DNA from: JABHGY01 sp964525185 | GTDB lineage: Bacteria > Fidelibacterota > Marinisomatia > Marinisomatales > UBA1611 | DNA: 64,000 nt | NCBI GenBank assembly: GCA_964525185.1 | Contig: CAZGFQ010000007.1 | Location: forward strand, 11,855 to 75,854 | Reading direction: 5' to 3' | Shown here: one piece after another, positions 41,936 through 51,911 of the stretch | Layout of the letters: each line of letters begins with the position of its first letter | Numbering within the stretch: position 1 is the first letter of the stretch | Notes under the pieces: model-generated | Databases searched by the model: none | Told to the model about the DNA's origin: nothing | What the model saw: the letters and a program-made list of their open reading frames with translations, nothing else | Made by a program: the position numbers and the translations under genes

Positions 41936-43396
41936 TTATTTGTATCGCGCCTTAAATTCATCAGATGCTTTTTTCCTGCGGACTTTTTCTGCTGGATCCA
42001 TTTTTCCTAAATACCATTGATGGTTTTTAGAATTCAACGTTTTGTCCAATAGTTTTTGCAATTTCTTAGCAGATTTTTCTTGTTTCCTATCACCTGAATG
42101 TTCACCACGTTCAATCAATTCTTCAATTTCAGGAATAAATTTTGTATAAAAATGTTTTGCTAAATCATAGGTTCCATGCCAATGAGTATAATCTGGTGCC
42201 ATCATAGAGGCCCCATGTCTTGCTCTTCGCCCTTCATGATGCCAGATTTCAAACCATGTAAAATCGATAGGTTCAGCAAATTTAATGTTTTTCCCATCTG
42301 CATCTTTTCTCATTAATGGTTTGGCAGCATTATATAATGCTAATCCAGGTTTTGCATATTTTTCAGTATAAAGATCAAGTAATCCTTCATACTGAATGAA
42401 AAAATTATCTGTGAAATTTTCATTATGACAAGCTGCACACACATCTTCCATATTCTCTCGACGCGTATCCGCATGAATTTCTGCCGATGCTAATCCCCAC
42501 TTTTTATCTGTTTCGTGAGTCAACTTTGAAATGGGTGGCCTGTTATTCCATTTGATCCTCAATCCAACATTATGAGTTATATCTTGGTTTGGTGTTGCAG
42601 ACATATGACATGTTGCACATGTAGGTGCAGACGAATAATCTTCCCCAACTACCCATTTGGATGATTCCAAATTCATGTTATCAATATTTGCTCTGAAATT
42701 TATCCCATGCTTGGATTCATTATAAATTTCAAGTTGTGGATGGTCGGGTCCCATATGACATTTTCCACAATTTTCAGGATTCCTGGCTTGTGCGACTGAA
42801 AATTCATGACGTTGATGACATGCTGAACACGATCCTTCTGACCCATCAGGGTTTACTCGACCAATGCCTGTATTAGGCCAAGTAGCTGGATCAAGAGAGC
42901 CGTCATCTAACACTTTTACAGCTGAACCATGACATTGCCAACATCCATTCACTGCCGCTGCTGAATTACCATGAGGAAAACCTTCTGTGACAAATCCTTG
43001 ATTCCCTTCAACGACTTCTGCTAAAACATTATCAAGAGACCCCATTATGCGCCCTGCTTTTGAATGGTGAGAATTCGCAAATTCATCCACTTCATTTTCG
43101 TGGCATCGCGCACAATCATTGGGTGAAACAATGACAGATATTAAATAGTCGTTATGTTCGAAGGCATCTGCATCACCTTCCTCTGCTTTGTGGCATTCAT
43201 AACAACCAACATTTGCGCCATAATGCTTACTTTTTCCCCACTGCTGATATAAACTCACATTATCAGTTTTATGGCATTCAAGACATTCAACCGATTCATC
43301 TGTTAAAGCATTTGGAAGTACATCTTTTGAAAAGCCCATTGAGACTAATAGAGTAGTTCCAATTAATATAGTTAGTGTAATTTTAATTCTTTTCAT
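41936..43396 (-). CDS. Octaheme c-type cytochrome, HAO/epsilon-HAO-like
   Basis: The 486-residue protein has a signal peptide (MKRIKITLTILIGTTLLVSMGFS) and eight CxxCH heme sites, at Cys 38, 65, 95, 152, 190, 210, 260 and 320, the count and layout of the hydroxylamine oxidoreductase family. The C-terminal block MMAPDYTHWHGTYDLAKHFYTKFIPE is diagnostic. HAO oxidises hydroxylamine; related enzymes (ONR, epsilon-HAO) reduce nitrite. Here it follows nar and alternative complex III genes and no NrfA or NirS/NirK is seen in the window, so a periplasmic nitrite-reducing role fits best. Tyr403 lies in the C-terminal segment; whether it equals the cross-linking Tyr of HAO needs alignment. It probably works with the barrel protein encoded just upstream. 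Confidence 0.88.
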   Translation of the reverse strand: MKRIKITLTILIGTTLLVSMGFSKDVLPNALTDESVECLECHKTDNVSLYQQWGKSKHYGANVGCYECHKAEEGDADAFEHNDYLISVIVSPNDCARCHENEVDEFANSHHSKAGRIMGSLDNVLAEVVEGNQGFVTEGFPHGNSAAAVNGCWQCHGSAVKVLDDGSLDPATWPNTGIGRVNPDGSEGSCSACHQRHEFSVAQARNPENCGKCHMGPDHPQLEIYNESKHGINFRANIDNMNLESSKWVVGEDYSSAPTCATCHMSATPNQDITHNVGLRIKWNNRPPISKLTHETDKKWGLASAEIHADTRRENMEDVCAACHNENFTDNFFIQYEGLLDLYTEKYAKPGLALYNAAKPLMRKDADGKNIKFAEPIDFTWFEIWHHEGRRARHGASMMAPDYTHWHGTYDLAKHFYTKFIPEIEELIERGEHSGDRKQEKSAKKLQKLLDKTLNSKNHQWYLGKMDPAEKVRRKKASDEFKARYK

Positions 43397-43436
43397 GATT
43401 TAATCCTTTAATTAGGAGTTTTTTATCCAATTTAGT

Positions 43437-44582
43437 CTAGAAATTTACAATAGTCATTAAATAAGCGAAACTACCATTAACATCATTTTCTGATTTTAGC
43501 TTCCCTGGCATAAACATGGAATACCCAGCAACAATTTTTACATTGTCAGCATATTTTTTAACAAGTGTAATATCTAATTCATTCCCAAATGATTCAGTGC
43601 TTTGATCTGCATTGAACATATGATAGGCTACATTAACCACATGACCTGCCACTTTAAGCCCGGTCATTTTTACATGAATGTCTTGGAGTCCTAATCCTCC
43701 TGTATGAACAGGAAGATTTAAAAAATAGTCCATATATCCATAATATTTATGATTTGTAGCATAAAGTGTATTAAATGATTCATTCACATCCATTGTAGTT
43801 GTATCATCTCCAGATATAAAATCCAATCCGGCAGATACTGTCATTCCAGCAATTTTATATCCTGCATTTAATCCATACATCATACCGCCATATGATGCAT
43901 CTTCGGACATTTCTCCATTTTGCATGGCAAATTCTAATTCATAGCTCACGCCAGCAAAAGCACCTTTTCCGTATCCGCCAATTGTCATTCTATCTCCGTC
44001 CTGAATGGCAAATGCTTGGGTTGCATGTCCTTCTAATAATTTCAGTTTTGCATAGGCACCGCGTACATTAAAATCACCTTCATCATCAATGGCACTTGCT
44101 TCAACTTGTTTGAAATTGAAAAAATCTATATCTGCAAAAGAGTTGGCATAATTAAAAATAACACCATCAAAACTGCGTCCAATATTATGCCAACCAACAG
44201 CACCTAAGAGCCGCTGTGGACCGTAGGCAGCTTCAAACCGCCCGACTTTTGCATTAAGTCCTAACCCAAATAAATTATTGATTTTAAAAAAAGCTTGATG
44301 AACATCCAGTGCATCGGCAGTTCCATCTTTCAGTGTATTTGTTTCCGTTCCGAAAATTCTAGAATCTTGGAGTTGTACAAATGTGCTTACATCACCTTCA
44401 TCATACGCAACAGCAAAACGCGTTCGCAAATAATTATTATTATTAAAACCAGTTGAGTTGCTAAAATCTTTATCAACCATTTCGTATCGTTGGCGGATTT
44501 GCCCTGAAAACTTTAATGGACTTGTTTCAGCAAAAACTATTCCGGTTAATCCAACTAATATAATGATATTTTTTATTTTCAT
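43437..44582 (-). CDS. Outer-membrane beta-barrel protein (alginate export/porin-like)
   Basis: The 381-residue protein has a signal peptide (MKIKNIIILVGLTGIVFA) and alternating-strand sequence throughout with aromatic girdle residues, ending FAYLMTIVNF, a typical porin C-terminal strand. It resembles alginate-export/porin-type barrels: SPLKFSGQIRQRYEMVDKDF at the N-terminus, NNYLRTRFAVAYDEGDVSTFVQLQDSR. It lies 40 bp upstream of the octaheme cytochrome in the same direction, so it may let nitrate or nitrite cross the outer membrane. That role is inferred from position. Confidence 0.8.
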   Translation of the reverse strand: MKIKNIIILVGLTGIVFAETSPLKFSGQIRQRYEMVDKDFSNSTGFNNNNYLRTRFAVAYDEGDVSTFVQLQDSRIFGTETNTLKDGTADALDVHQAFFKINNLFGLGLNAKVGRFEAAYGPQRLLGAVGWHNIGRSFDGVIFNYANSFADIDFFNFKQVEASAIDDEGDFNVRGAYAKLKLLEGHATQAFAIQDGDRMTIGGYGKGAFAGVSYELEFAMQNGEMSEDASYGGMMYGLNAGYKIAGMTVSAGLDFISGDDTTTMDVNESFNTLYATNHKYYGYMDYFLNLPVHTGGLGLQDIHVKMTGLKVAGHVVNVAYHMFNADQSTESFGNELDITLVKKYADNVKIVAGYSMFMPGKLKSENDVNGSFAYLMTIVNF

Positions 44583-44684
44583 GATTATTTCCTTAAGATA
44601 TTCAGACCTGTTTATCCGTTGTTTAATTTACTCAATACAGAAAATGTGTATCAAGGTATTTTATTTAATTTTTCCTCAACCTGA

Positions 44685-45851
44685 CTAGGTATGAAGATGT
44701 ATACTTTCACTTAAATATGGGCCATTTCGAGGGATTGGGTTTTTCCTATTGAAAGCTTTTATAAAAACCCATACCATTGCGGATAAAGACCCAATAAAGA
44801 TAAGTATTTCAATAACCCCAAACACGGGTGTATCAAAATTGGAAGGAAAAATCATCATATATAAATCCACCCAGCGTCCCACCAAAACTATAGATGCTAC
44901 AATTAATAAACTTTTTTCATTTCGCTTTGTTTTTCTAAACAGCAATATTGAAAAAGGGATAAACCAATTTAATAGAATATTCACAATTGTAAGTGACCCA
45001 AAAACTCCAACATGACGTTTAATATAATAAACGGTCTCTTCTGGTATATTTGCATACCAAATTAACATATGTTGTGAAAACCAGATATAGACCCAGAATG
45101 TAGTAAACCCAAAAAGATATCGAGCTAGTTCATATAAATGATCAATTTTAACGGTTTCTTTAAAAATACCATTTCGTCTCAGCAAGATAAGGACAATCAT
45201 AATAAAGGCTAATCCACTTGTAAACATGCCCGAAAAATTATATAAACCAAAAATTGTGCTATACCAATGGGGCTCCAATGACATAATCCAATCAAAGCTG
45301 GAAAAAATGAACATGATTCCTCCAATATAAAGCCAAAATGCGGATAATCCTGTTGGTGGTGGTGTTTGTACAGTATTTTCATCTAAATCCAACACTTGGG
45401 GTTTTGAAATAATTTTTCCCCCAACCCAAATCCAAAACACAAAATAAATAACCATCCGAAACATGAATCCCGTTGGATTCAACCATGCAGATTTCCCTGA
45501 GAGAATTGGATCTTCCGCAACTACATCGGTATGAGACCATTCATAAATATCGTGCATCCCAAAATACAATAATGCCATTACACCAAACCCTAGCGGTAAA
45601 ACCGAATACATTGCTTCTGGTACGCGCCGAATAACTACATCCCACCCAGCATTAGATACATAATGAATCGCAACCATCATTATACCGCAAAAACCGATTC
45701 CCGTTAGAAAATATCCTGACAATAAAACGTTCGACCAAGTACGGGTAGGATCAAAATATAGCCCTATAAAGAATGCTAGAAGTCCAAGAACCATCATAGA
45801 TTGCATCCAAAATTTTTGGGTGTTTGATATGGATATGTTATTTACTACCAT
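44685..45851 (-). CDS. actF: Alternative complex III subunit ActF
   Basis: The 388-residue integral membrane protein has about ten segments and matches the ActF/quinol:cytochrome c oxidoreductase membrane subunit (FDPTRTWSNVLLSGYFLTGIGFCGIMMVAIHYV, TLFGLYNFSGMF-type). It is a quinol-interacting membrane subunit. The stop is 102 bp from the outer-membrane barrel gene, and the gene starts 1 bp after actE. Confidence 0.92.
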   Translation of the reverse strand: MVVNNISISNTQKFWMQSMMVLGLLAFFIGLYFDPTRTWSNVLLSGYFLTGIGFCGIMMVAIHYVSNAGWDVVIRRVPEAMYSVLPLGFGVMALLYFGMHDIYEWSHTDVVAEDPILSGKSAWLNPTGFMFRMVIYFVFWIWVGGKIISKPQVLDLDENTVQTPPPTGLSAFWLYIGGIMFIFSSFDWIMSLEPHWYSTIFGLYNFSGMFTSGLAFIMIVLILLRRNGIFKETVKIDHLYELARYLFGFTTFWVYIWFSQHMLIWYANIPEETVYYIKRHVGVFGSLTIVNILLNWFIPFSILLFRKTKRNEKSLLIVASIVLVGRWVDLYMMIFPSNFDTPVFGVIEILIFIGSLSAMVWVFIKAFNRKNPIPRNGPYLSESIHLHT

Positions 45852-45852
45852 T

Positions 45853-46407
45853 TTAATTCCCCATAGTCCTTAAATATTGAATCACTTTCCATCTATCTTC
45901 CCGCTGAACTTGCGATTTATATGAAGCCATATTTCCTTTACCATTAGAAATAATAAAATATAATTGTCCATCTTTCATATTCTTAACATTATCTGAAAGT
46001 AAAGATGGCGGAGGCGGAACACCCCGCTTCGTAACGGGTCCGTCGCCTAATCCAGTCATTCCATGACATACTTGACAATAGGTACGATAAATCCATTCAC
46101 CACGCACGCTATTTTTATCTGTTATCTCTAAAGGGTTTAATAAAACTTTCCCTGCAATATCTTCTGTCAATTCACCTTCAGAATATTCCGGTAAAAAACC
46201 TTGCGCTATCGTACCCTTCACAGGCATTTTTAATGTTTTTCCATCAGCATAATTTGGGTTATACGCATAAGCATCAAAAGCGACAGAATGAACCATTTCA
46301 GGAACAAATTCTACATTTAAATCACGAGGATTATTATATAGACATTTTTGTAAGCCCATTAATAAAACTATGACAATTCCCAGTTTAATGATTGATTTCA
46401 TATCCAT
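45853..46407 (-). CDS. actE: Alternative complex III cytochrome c subunit ActE
   Basis: I place the start at the ATG at 46407, which overlaps the actD stop as TAATG and gives a lipoprotein-like leader (MDMKSIIKLGIVIVLLMGLQKC); an ATG at 46434 would lie inside actD. The 184-residue protein has one heme site, CQVCHG, and the C-terminal FIISNGKGNMASYKSQV with the Met heme ligand. It transfers electrons from the complex to downstream acceptors. Confidence 0.93.
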   Translation of the reverse strand: MDMKSIIKLGIVIVLLMGLQKCLYNNPRDLNVEFVPEMVHSVAFDAYAYNPNYADGKTLKMPVKGTIAQGFLPEYSEGELTEDIAGKVLLNPLEITDKNSVRGEWIYRTYCQVCHGMTGLGDGPVTKRGVPPPPSLLSDNVKNMKDGQLYFIISNGKGNMASYKSQVQREDRWKVIQYLRTMGN

Positions 46408-46928
46408 TATTCTGATTCCAATTTTTCGTCCCATTCTATTGAATGATTTTTTGTTGAAATGATTTCAGCTTTTTCACTATTAAATGAGTTTGCATCTTCA
46501 GTGATAACAAGGACAAAAGTATCATCTGTTACAGCTGGAGCATACACTTTTGGTTTTTTACCAGGTAGAATCCCCGTTCTCCATAACAAGGTAAATACAG
46601 TTCCTAACCCTGCAAATAAAACAGTCGTTTCAAATGCGATTGGTAAAAAACCCGGCATGGAATTCCAAGGTTTTCCACCAATATTGATGGGCCAATTCAC
46701 TGCTGAAATCCAATATTGACCATACAGTCCGACGGTTAAACCGATAAATGCAAACCCAAAACAAATTTTAGACAATCGTGAAGGTTTTAAACCCATCGCT
46801 TTATCTAACCCATGTACAGCATAGGGTGTAAATGCATCCAGAATATTGAATCCATTATTTCGAAATTCTTGAGTGGCGCCAACTAAATCATATTCATTAT
46901 CAAACGATACAATAAAATATTTTTTCAT
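46407..46928 (-). CDS. actD: Alternative complex III subunit ActD (DUF3341)
   Basis: The 173-residue protein matches ActD: an N-terminal soluble part (YFIVSFDNEYDLVGATQEFRNNGFNILDAFTPYAVHGLDKAMGLKPSRL) and two membrane segments (about 65-85 and 95-115). It overlaps actC by 4 bases. It is a structural subunit of the complex. Confidence 0.92.
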   Translation of the reverse strand: MKKYFIVSFDNEYDLVGATQEFRNNGFNILDAFTPYAVHGLDKAMGLKPSRLSKICFGFAFIGLTVGLYGQYWISAVNWPINIGGKPWNSMPGFLPIAFETTVLFAGLGTVFTLLWRTGILPGKKPKVYAPAVTDDTFVLVITEDANSFNSEKAEIISTKNHSIEWDEKLESE

Positions 46929-48295
46929 TTTTCGCCTCCGCTTCTTCCTTTAAACTGAAGCACACTTTTTACTTCGCCAATTGAAATGATTGGCATATAT
47001 CGTATAAATAGCATAAATAGTGTAAAAAATAGTCCAAAGCTTCCTATCAATGTTGCAATTTCAACATAGGATGGTTTATACATTACCCAAGATGATGGTA
47101 GAAAATCTCTGTGTAGGGATGTAACTATAATAACAAACCGCTCAAACCACATACCAATATTGATAAAAATGGATAAAATAAACACCATGAGCATATTGGT
47201 GCGAATTTTTTTAAACCAAAAGAATTGGGGTGTAATCAAATTACAACCAACCATAATCCAATATGCCCAAGCAAAAGGTCCCATAGCTCGATTTAGAAAT
47301 ACAAATTGCTCATATCCATTACCAGAATACCATGCCATGAAAAATTCTGTCGCATAGGATAAAGTAACAATACCCCCTGTGAGTATAATTACTTTTGTCA
47401 TATTCTCAATATGTTTCACAGTGATGTATTCTTCCAGTCGGAGTGTTTTACGCGCAATTAAGAGTAGTGTTAATACCATTGCAAATCCTGAGAAAACAGC
47501 TCCTGCAACAAAATAGGGTGGGAATGTTGTTGTATGCCAGCCTGGTATAGCTGATGTTGCAAAATCAAAACTCACAATTGTATGCACAGAAACAACTAAC
47601 GGAGCTGCTAATCCTGCTAATAACCCATAAACAGTTTCATATCGATGCCATGTTTTAAAAGAGCCAGACCATCCAAAACTTAAAAATCCAAAAATGGCTT
47701 TTTTAACTCTTGTTTTTGCGCGGTCTCGAACGGTGGCTAAATCTGGAATCATACCAATATACCAAAAGACGGCAGAAATAATTAAGTATGTACTAATGGC
47801 AAAAACATCCCAAGCTAATGGAGAACGGAAATTAATCCATAGAGGCCCCCGAGTATTCGGATATGGGAACATCCAATATGCCATCCAAGGTCGCCCCATA
47901 TGAATGATGGGAAACATTCCAGCACACATAACGGCAAAAATTGTCATTGCTTCTGCAGACCGATTAATGGATGTACGCCATTTCTGCCTGAATAAAAATA
48001 AAATAGCTGAAATCAATGTACCAGCATGACCAATGCCAACCCAAAAAACAAAATTGGTAATATCGAATGCCCAACCAACTGTTTTATTGAGCCCCCAAGT
48101 ACCAATACCAGTCATGATTTGATATGAAACAGCTACAATCCCGAGTATTAATGCACTTAAGGCCAGCAAAAAACCAATCCACCATAGACGAGTAGGTTTC
48201 TTTTCCATGATCCCAAGAACATCATTCGTAATTGTTTTTAAATTTTTATTTCCATGAACCAGGGGTTCTCGAGTTGTTTCAACATGATTAGCCAT
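46925..48295 (-). CDS. actC: Alternative complex III membrane subunit ActC (NrfD-like)
   Basis: The 456-residue NrfD-family membrane protein has about ten segments (WWIGFLLALSALILGIVAVSY, FVFWVGIGHAGTLISAILF, MIHMGRPWMAYWMFPYPNTRGPLWINFRSPLAWDVFAI). The last is the conserved quinol-site region. It overlaps actB by 8 bases. It oxidises menaquinol or another quinol and passes electrons to ActB. Confidence 0.95.
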   Translation of the reverse strand: MANHVETTREPLVHGNKNLKTITNDVLGIMEKKPTRLWWIGFLLALSALILGIVAVSYQIMTGIGTWGLNKTVGWAFDITNFVFWVGIGHAGTLISAILFLFRQKWRTSINRSAEAMTIFAVMCAGMFPIIHMGRPWMAYWMFPYPNTRGPLWINFRSPLAWDVFAISTYLIISAVFWYIGMIPDLATVRDRAKTRVKKAIFGFLSFGWSGSFKTWHRYETVYGLLAGLAAPLVVSVHTIVSFDFATSAIPGWHTTTFPPYFVAGAVFSGFAMVLTLLLIARKTLRLEEYITVKHIENMTKVIILTGGIVTLSYATEFFMAWYSGNGYEQFVFLNRAMGPFAWAYWIMVGCNLITPQFFWFKKIRTNMLMVFILSIFINIGMWFERFVIIVTSLHRDFLPSSWVMYKPSYVEIATLIGSFGLFFTLFMLFIRYMPIISIGEVKSVLQFKGRSGGEK

Positions 48296-51242
48296 GATGA
48301 TTCCCCCCTTTTTCTTCTTCGCGATTTCTCACCATAGTCAAATATCCAACTGTTGGCCTAGCATTTAATTCTTCCAATACATGATAATGACGTGGATCTT
48401 CCACCAATTTTGAAATATCACTTTCAGGATCATTCAAATCACCAAAAGTAATAGCATCTGCGGGACATGATTGCTGACATGCTAACTTGATATCGCCATC
48501 CGCTAATGGAATTCCCTTCGCTTTTGCTTCAATTTTTGCTTCCTGAATTCTTTGAATGCACATGGAGCATTTTTCCATAACACCGCGACTTCTAACTGTA
48601 ACATCCGGATTCAAAACCATATTTTCCAATTCATCATTATGAGCGTAGTCAAACCAATTAAATCGGCGAACTTTGTAAGGACAATTATTGGCACAAAAAC
48701 GTGTTCCTACACATCGATTATATACTTGTTGGTTCAGTCCTTCAGAACTGTGGACTGTCGCTAAAACGGGGCATACTGGTTCACAGGGAGAATTATCACA
48801 ATGTTGACACATCATAGGCTGAAATGCCACATCAATATCATCTCCTTCACCTGAATAATATCGATCAATCCGCATCCATGCCATGTCTCGACGACGAAAA
48901 ACTTCATCCTTCCCAACAACGGGTACATTATTTTCCACCTGACAACTAATAACACATGCTGAACAACCTGTACAAGCACCTAAATCTATGGCCATACCCC
49001 AGTGATGTTTTTCATATGGGTGATCATCTTTCCAAAGAGTCACAACTTGGTGCCCATGATGTGCACCGGATGATGGATCTTTTTTGTATTCATCGAAGGT
49101 TGTTTCTTGAATAAATGGACGTACCTTCATAGATGGGGGCGCCGTGTTTTCTGGATTTGCCAATGTATTATATGTTTGCGTTAAAGCAAGATCTGCCTTC
49201 TTTCCCGTTGGTGTAATTGAAACAGAAATTCCTGAAAATGCGATATTACCTTCCTGCCGTGATAATAATTGAGTGATTCTTTCACCGACTAATTCATTTT
49301 CACCAAGTGTATCCTTTTTTTGAATCCAATCTGGGCCTATATCTTTAAATCTTTGAGTTCCTTCACGTCCATATCCTAATGCTACAGCGACAACATCATT
49401 ATGTTGCCCTTCTTGAATATATATTGGTAGTTCAACAGATGTGTTATTCGAAGACAATTTTATAATATCGCCTTGATTAAGATTCAGCTCATTTGCTTTT
49501 AACTGTGAAATACATGCCACATTATCCCATGTTAATTTCATAATTGGGTCAGGCATTTCTTGTAACCATGGATTTTCTGAATGGCGACCATCTAACATTT
49601 GGATTGATGAATAGGTGGTTAAAGTAAGCCCATCATTCCAATTGTTATTGGATAGGGTGCCATGCTTAAAGGGCTTCAGTGCTTTAGATGTTAATTTAAC
49701 AGAAACAAAACCATCATGAACTAAATTATCCCACCATCGATTAAATGATTGGCTTCCTTTTTTCCGCGTTGAATAAATCTTTTTCCAATAATTACGAACT
49801 AAATTCCGTTCATCATTTTCGATCCCCGCCCAACTTGCAACAGATTTTCGTAATGTACGTGTATCGCTCAAACCTTGGATTGCTGGTTGCGTCATGGATA
49901 ATATCCCAGAAGTATATTCATCATCAGACCATGATTCCAAATAATGTGGCGATGGGCAAATAGTATTACATTGGCTCGTTGTTTCCGTTTCTTTTTGTGA
50001 AAATGCTATCGTAGTAGGAATCGATTTCATCCACTGTGAAAATTGGTCTCCTTCAGGTAAATCATATACGGGGTTTACACCATCAATGATTAAAGTGCCA
50101 ATTTGACCAGATTTCATTTCACTTAATAGTTGAGAGACAGCTATGTCGCTTCCATTTTTTTGATTACTTGAGCTACGAAGATTAACAGTCGTATTCACAT
50201 TATTTAGCGCATTATTGATTCGATTAACTAAAATTTGAATGGATAAATCATTAATCCCAGAAACAACTAAACTTCTGCCTTTATGTTGTTTTAACTCGTT
50301 TGCTAATTCTAAACCTAAACCATGTCCATTGTTCGATTGAAGCGCATGTTCAATATCCTGAGCCAATTGAAAGATTTCTGAGACTGACTTCGCATAGCGC
50401 TTATCCGCTTTTGCCCCTGTTATCGACACTCTAGATTCAATTTGAACGTGTTTAGAAATGTGGTCTGCATCCAAGCTCCGGTTCTTCCGATAATCCTTAG
50501 TATACTGTGTGGGCGAAATCCACGTACCTAGGAAATCCGCATCCAGACTTAAAATCATATCTGCTTTTTCAAAATGATATTGCGGCAAAATCCTTTTTCC
50601 ATAATTGATTTCATGAGCATCCAATATGGCTGAATAAGAAATAGGGTCATATTCAATGTGTTTTGAATTTGAATATTTTTTTAGAAATTTTTGAATATAA
50701 TATTTCGTTGAGGAGCTTGTAATTGTTTCTGTTAGTATAACGATGTGTTGCCCATTTTTTCGTGATTTCCTAAACCCTTGTACAACATTTGTATTTAATT
50801 TATCCCAAGTCACTTTTTCTCCAGAAATCATTGGATTAAATAAACGTTTTGAATCATATAATTCAATGACACTTGCTTGGCAAACCGGACATAATCCACC
50901 TTGACTCATTGGGTGCTCAGGATTCCCTTCTAATTTGATAGGGCGACTATCTCGATTCTTCACTAATATACCACACCCCGAGCCACAAGCATGGCTTGTA
51001 GATGCGTACCAATAAGCTTTCCCAGGAATAACTTCTTCTGGTTGAATCAAAAAGGGAATTGCTTTATTTACAGGCGTTTTTGAACAAGCTGTCATAAAAG
51101 CAGCAAGCGAAAATCCTGCTGTTTTCAAGAAATCTCTTCGATTCCATTCCGTTAATGTTGTTTCCAGATCTGAGGGCCCAACAATAGCTTCAGTTGGTGC
51201 TGTTTCAATTTGGTTCATTCGATATTTTTTTTCTTTAGGCAT
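48288..51242 (-). CDS. actB: Alternative complex III iron-sulfur subunit ActB
   Basis: The 984-residue protein has a twin-arginine leader with RRDFLK at 35-40 and a lipobox-like Cys53. A molybdopterin-oxidoreductase-like domain follows that lacks cofactor in characterised ACIII, and then a C-terminal ferredoxin part (about 760-935) with CTGCSACVISC, CQHCDNSPCEPVC, CVGTRFCANNC and CSMC...CQQSC, i.e. three 4Fe-4S and one 3Fe-4S-type sets. It carries electrons from the quinol site to the cytochrome subunits. It is 12 bp downstream of actA. Confidence 0.95.
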   Translation of the reverse strand: MPKEKKYRMNQIETAPTEAIVGPSDLETTLTEWNRRDFLKTAGFSLAAFMTACSKTPVNKAIPFLIQPEEVIPGKAYWYASTSHACGSGCGILVKNRDSRPIKLEGNPEHPMSQGGLCPVCQASVIELYDSKRLFNPMISGEKVTWDKLNTNVVQGFRKSRKNGQHIVILTETITSSSTKYYIQKFLKKYSNSKHIEYDPISYSAILDAHEINYGKRILPQYHFEKADMILSLDADFLGTWISPTQYTKDYRKNRSLDADHISKHVQIESRVSITGAKADKRYAKSVSEIFQLAQDIEHALQSNNGHGLGLELANELKQHKGRSLVVSGINDLSIQILVNRINNALNNVNTTVNLRSSSNQKNGSDIAVSQLLSEMKSGQIGTLIIDGVNPVYDLPEGDQFSQWMKSIPTTIAFSQKETETTSQCNTICPSPHYLESWSDDEYTSGILSMTQPAIQGLSDTRTLRKSVASWAGIENDERNLVRNYWKKIYSTRKKGSQSFNRWWDNLVHDGFVSVKLTSKALKPFKHGTLSNNNWNDGLTLTTYSSIQMLDGRHSENPWLQEMPDPIMKLTWDNVACISQLKANELNLNQGDIIKLSSNNTSVELPIYIQEGQHNDVVAVALGYGREGTQRFKDIGPDWIQKKDTLGENELVGERITQLLSRQEGNIAFSGISVSITPTGKKADLALTQTYNTLANPENTAPPSMKVRPFIQETTFDEYKKDPSSGAHHGHQVVTLWKDDHPYEKHHWGMAIDLGACTGCSACVISCQVENNVPVVGKDEVFRRRDMAWMRIDRYYSGEGDDIDVAFQPMMCQHCDNSPCEPVCPVLATVHSSEGLNQQVYNRCVGTRFCANNCPYKVRRFNWFDYAHNDELENMVLNPDVTVRSRGVMEKCSMCIQRIQEAKIEAKAKGIPLADGDIKLACQQSCPADAITFGDLNDPESDISKLVEDPRHYHVLEELNARPTVGYLTMVRNREEEKGGNHHG

Positions 51243-51254
51243 ACAATTTCTTTT

Positions 51255-51905
51255 TTAATAATGGCATGTTGCACAATCCAATAATAGTTGGGTTCTTTCT
51301 GGGGTAGCCTCGAGCAACTCATGATCTTTACGATGACAATCCAAACACCAACCCATGGATAAATCTTCAGTTTGTTTTATTCGTTCCATGGATGATACAT
51401 CTCCATGGCAATCAGCACAATCCACTCCAGCCGTGATATGGGGCTTATGACTAAAAAAGACAAAGTCTGGAATATTATGTACCTTAATCCATTCAACAGA
51501 TTTCCCTTCCTTATCTTTTATAGGATTTCCATGCGAATCATAACCCATTGCCGCATATAATTTTGAAATTTCAATTGATGTAATTGGTTTCATTTCTCTG
51601 CCTTCAGAAACAGCTTCTTTTTCTTCCAATTGATAATCTTCTTTTGTGGCAGAAACATATTTATGGCAATTCATACAAACACTTGTGGCTGGAATTCCTG
51701 CATGTCGGCTTTGTGAAGCGCCATAATGACAGTATTGGCAAGGTATATCCATTTCACCTGCGTGCAAACGATGAGAAAAATCTATCGGTTGAATTGGCTC
51801 ATAATTCTGTTGATTGCCAGGCATACGAAAAGTGCTGTTATTTAAAACAACCAATAATCCCACCACAAAGATTAGGAGCGTAACAAGTTTAAGTTGTTTC
51901 TGCAT
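51255..51905 (-). CDS. actA: Alternative complex III pentaheme cytochrome ActA
   Basis: The 216-residue protein has an N-terminal membrane anchor and five CxxCH sites (CQYCH at 56, CMNCH at 77, then CADCH, CLDCH and CATCH), the ActA signature. It is the first of the six act genes, which run A to F in canonical order. It starts 6 bp after the RIC gene stop, so the act set appears to be transcribed together with the nar genes upstream. Confidence 0.95.
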   Translation of the reverse strand: MQKQLKLVTLLIFVVGLLVVLNNSTFRMPGNQQNYEPIQPIDFSHRLHAGEMDIPCQYCHYGASQSRHAGIPATSVCMNCHKYVSATKEDYQLEEKEAVSEGREMKPITSIEISKLYAAMGYDSHGNPIKDKEGKSVEWIKVHNIPDFVFFSHKPHITAGVDCADCHGDVSSMERIKQTEDLSMGWCLDCHRKDHELLEATPERTQLLLDCATCHY

Positions 51906-51911
51906 AATATT

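Noticed and set aside
44685..51905. Reading ActB as a catalytic molybdenum enzyme
   Set aside because: The full ActA-F order identifies alternative complex III, whose ActB molybdopterin-like domain carries no cofactor in characterised members.
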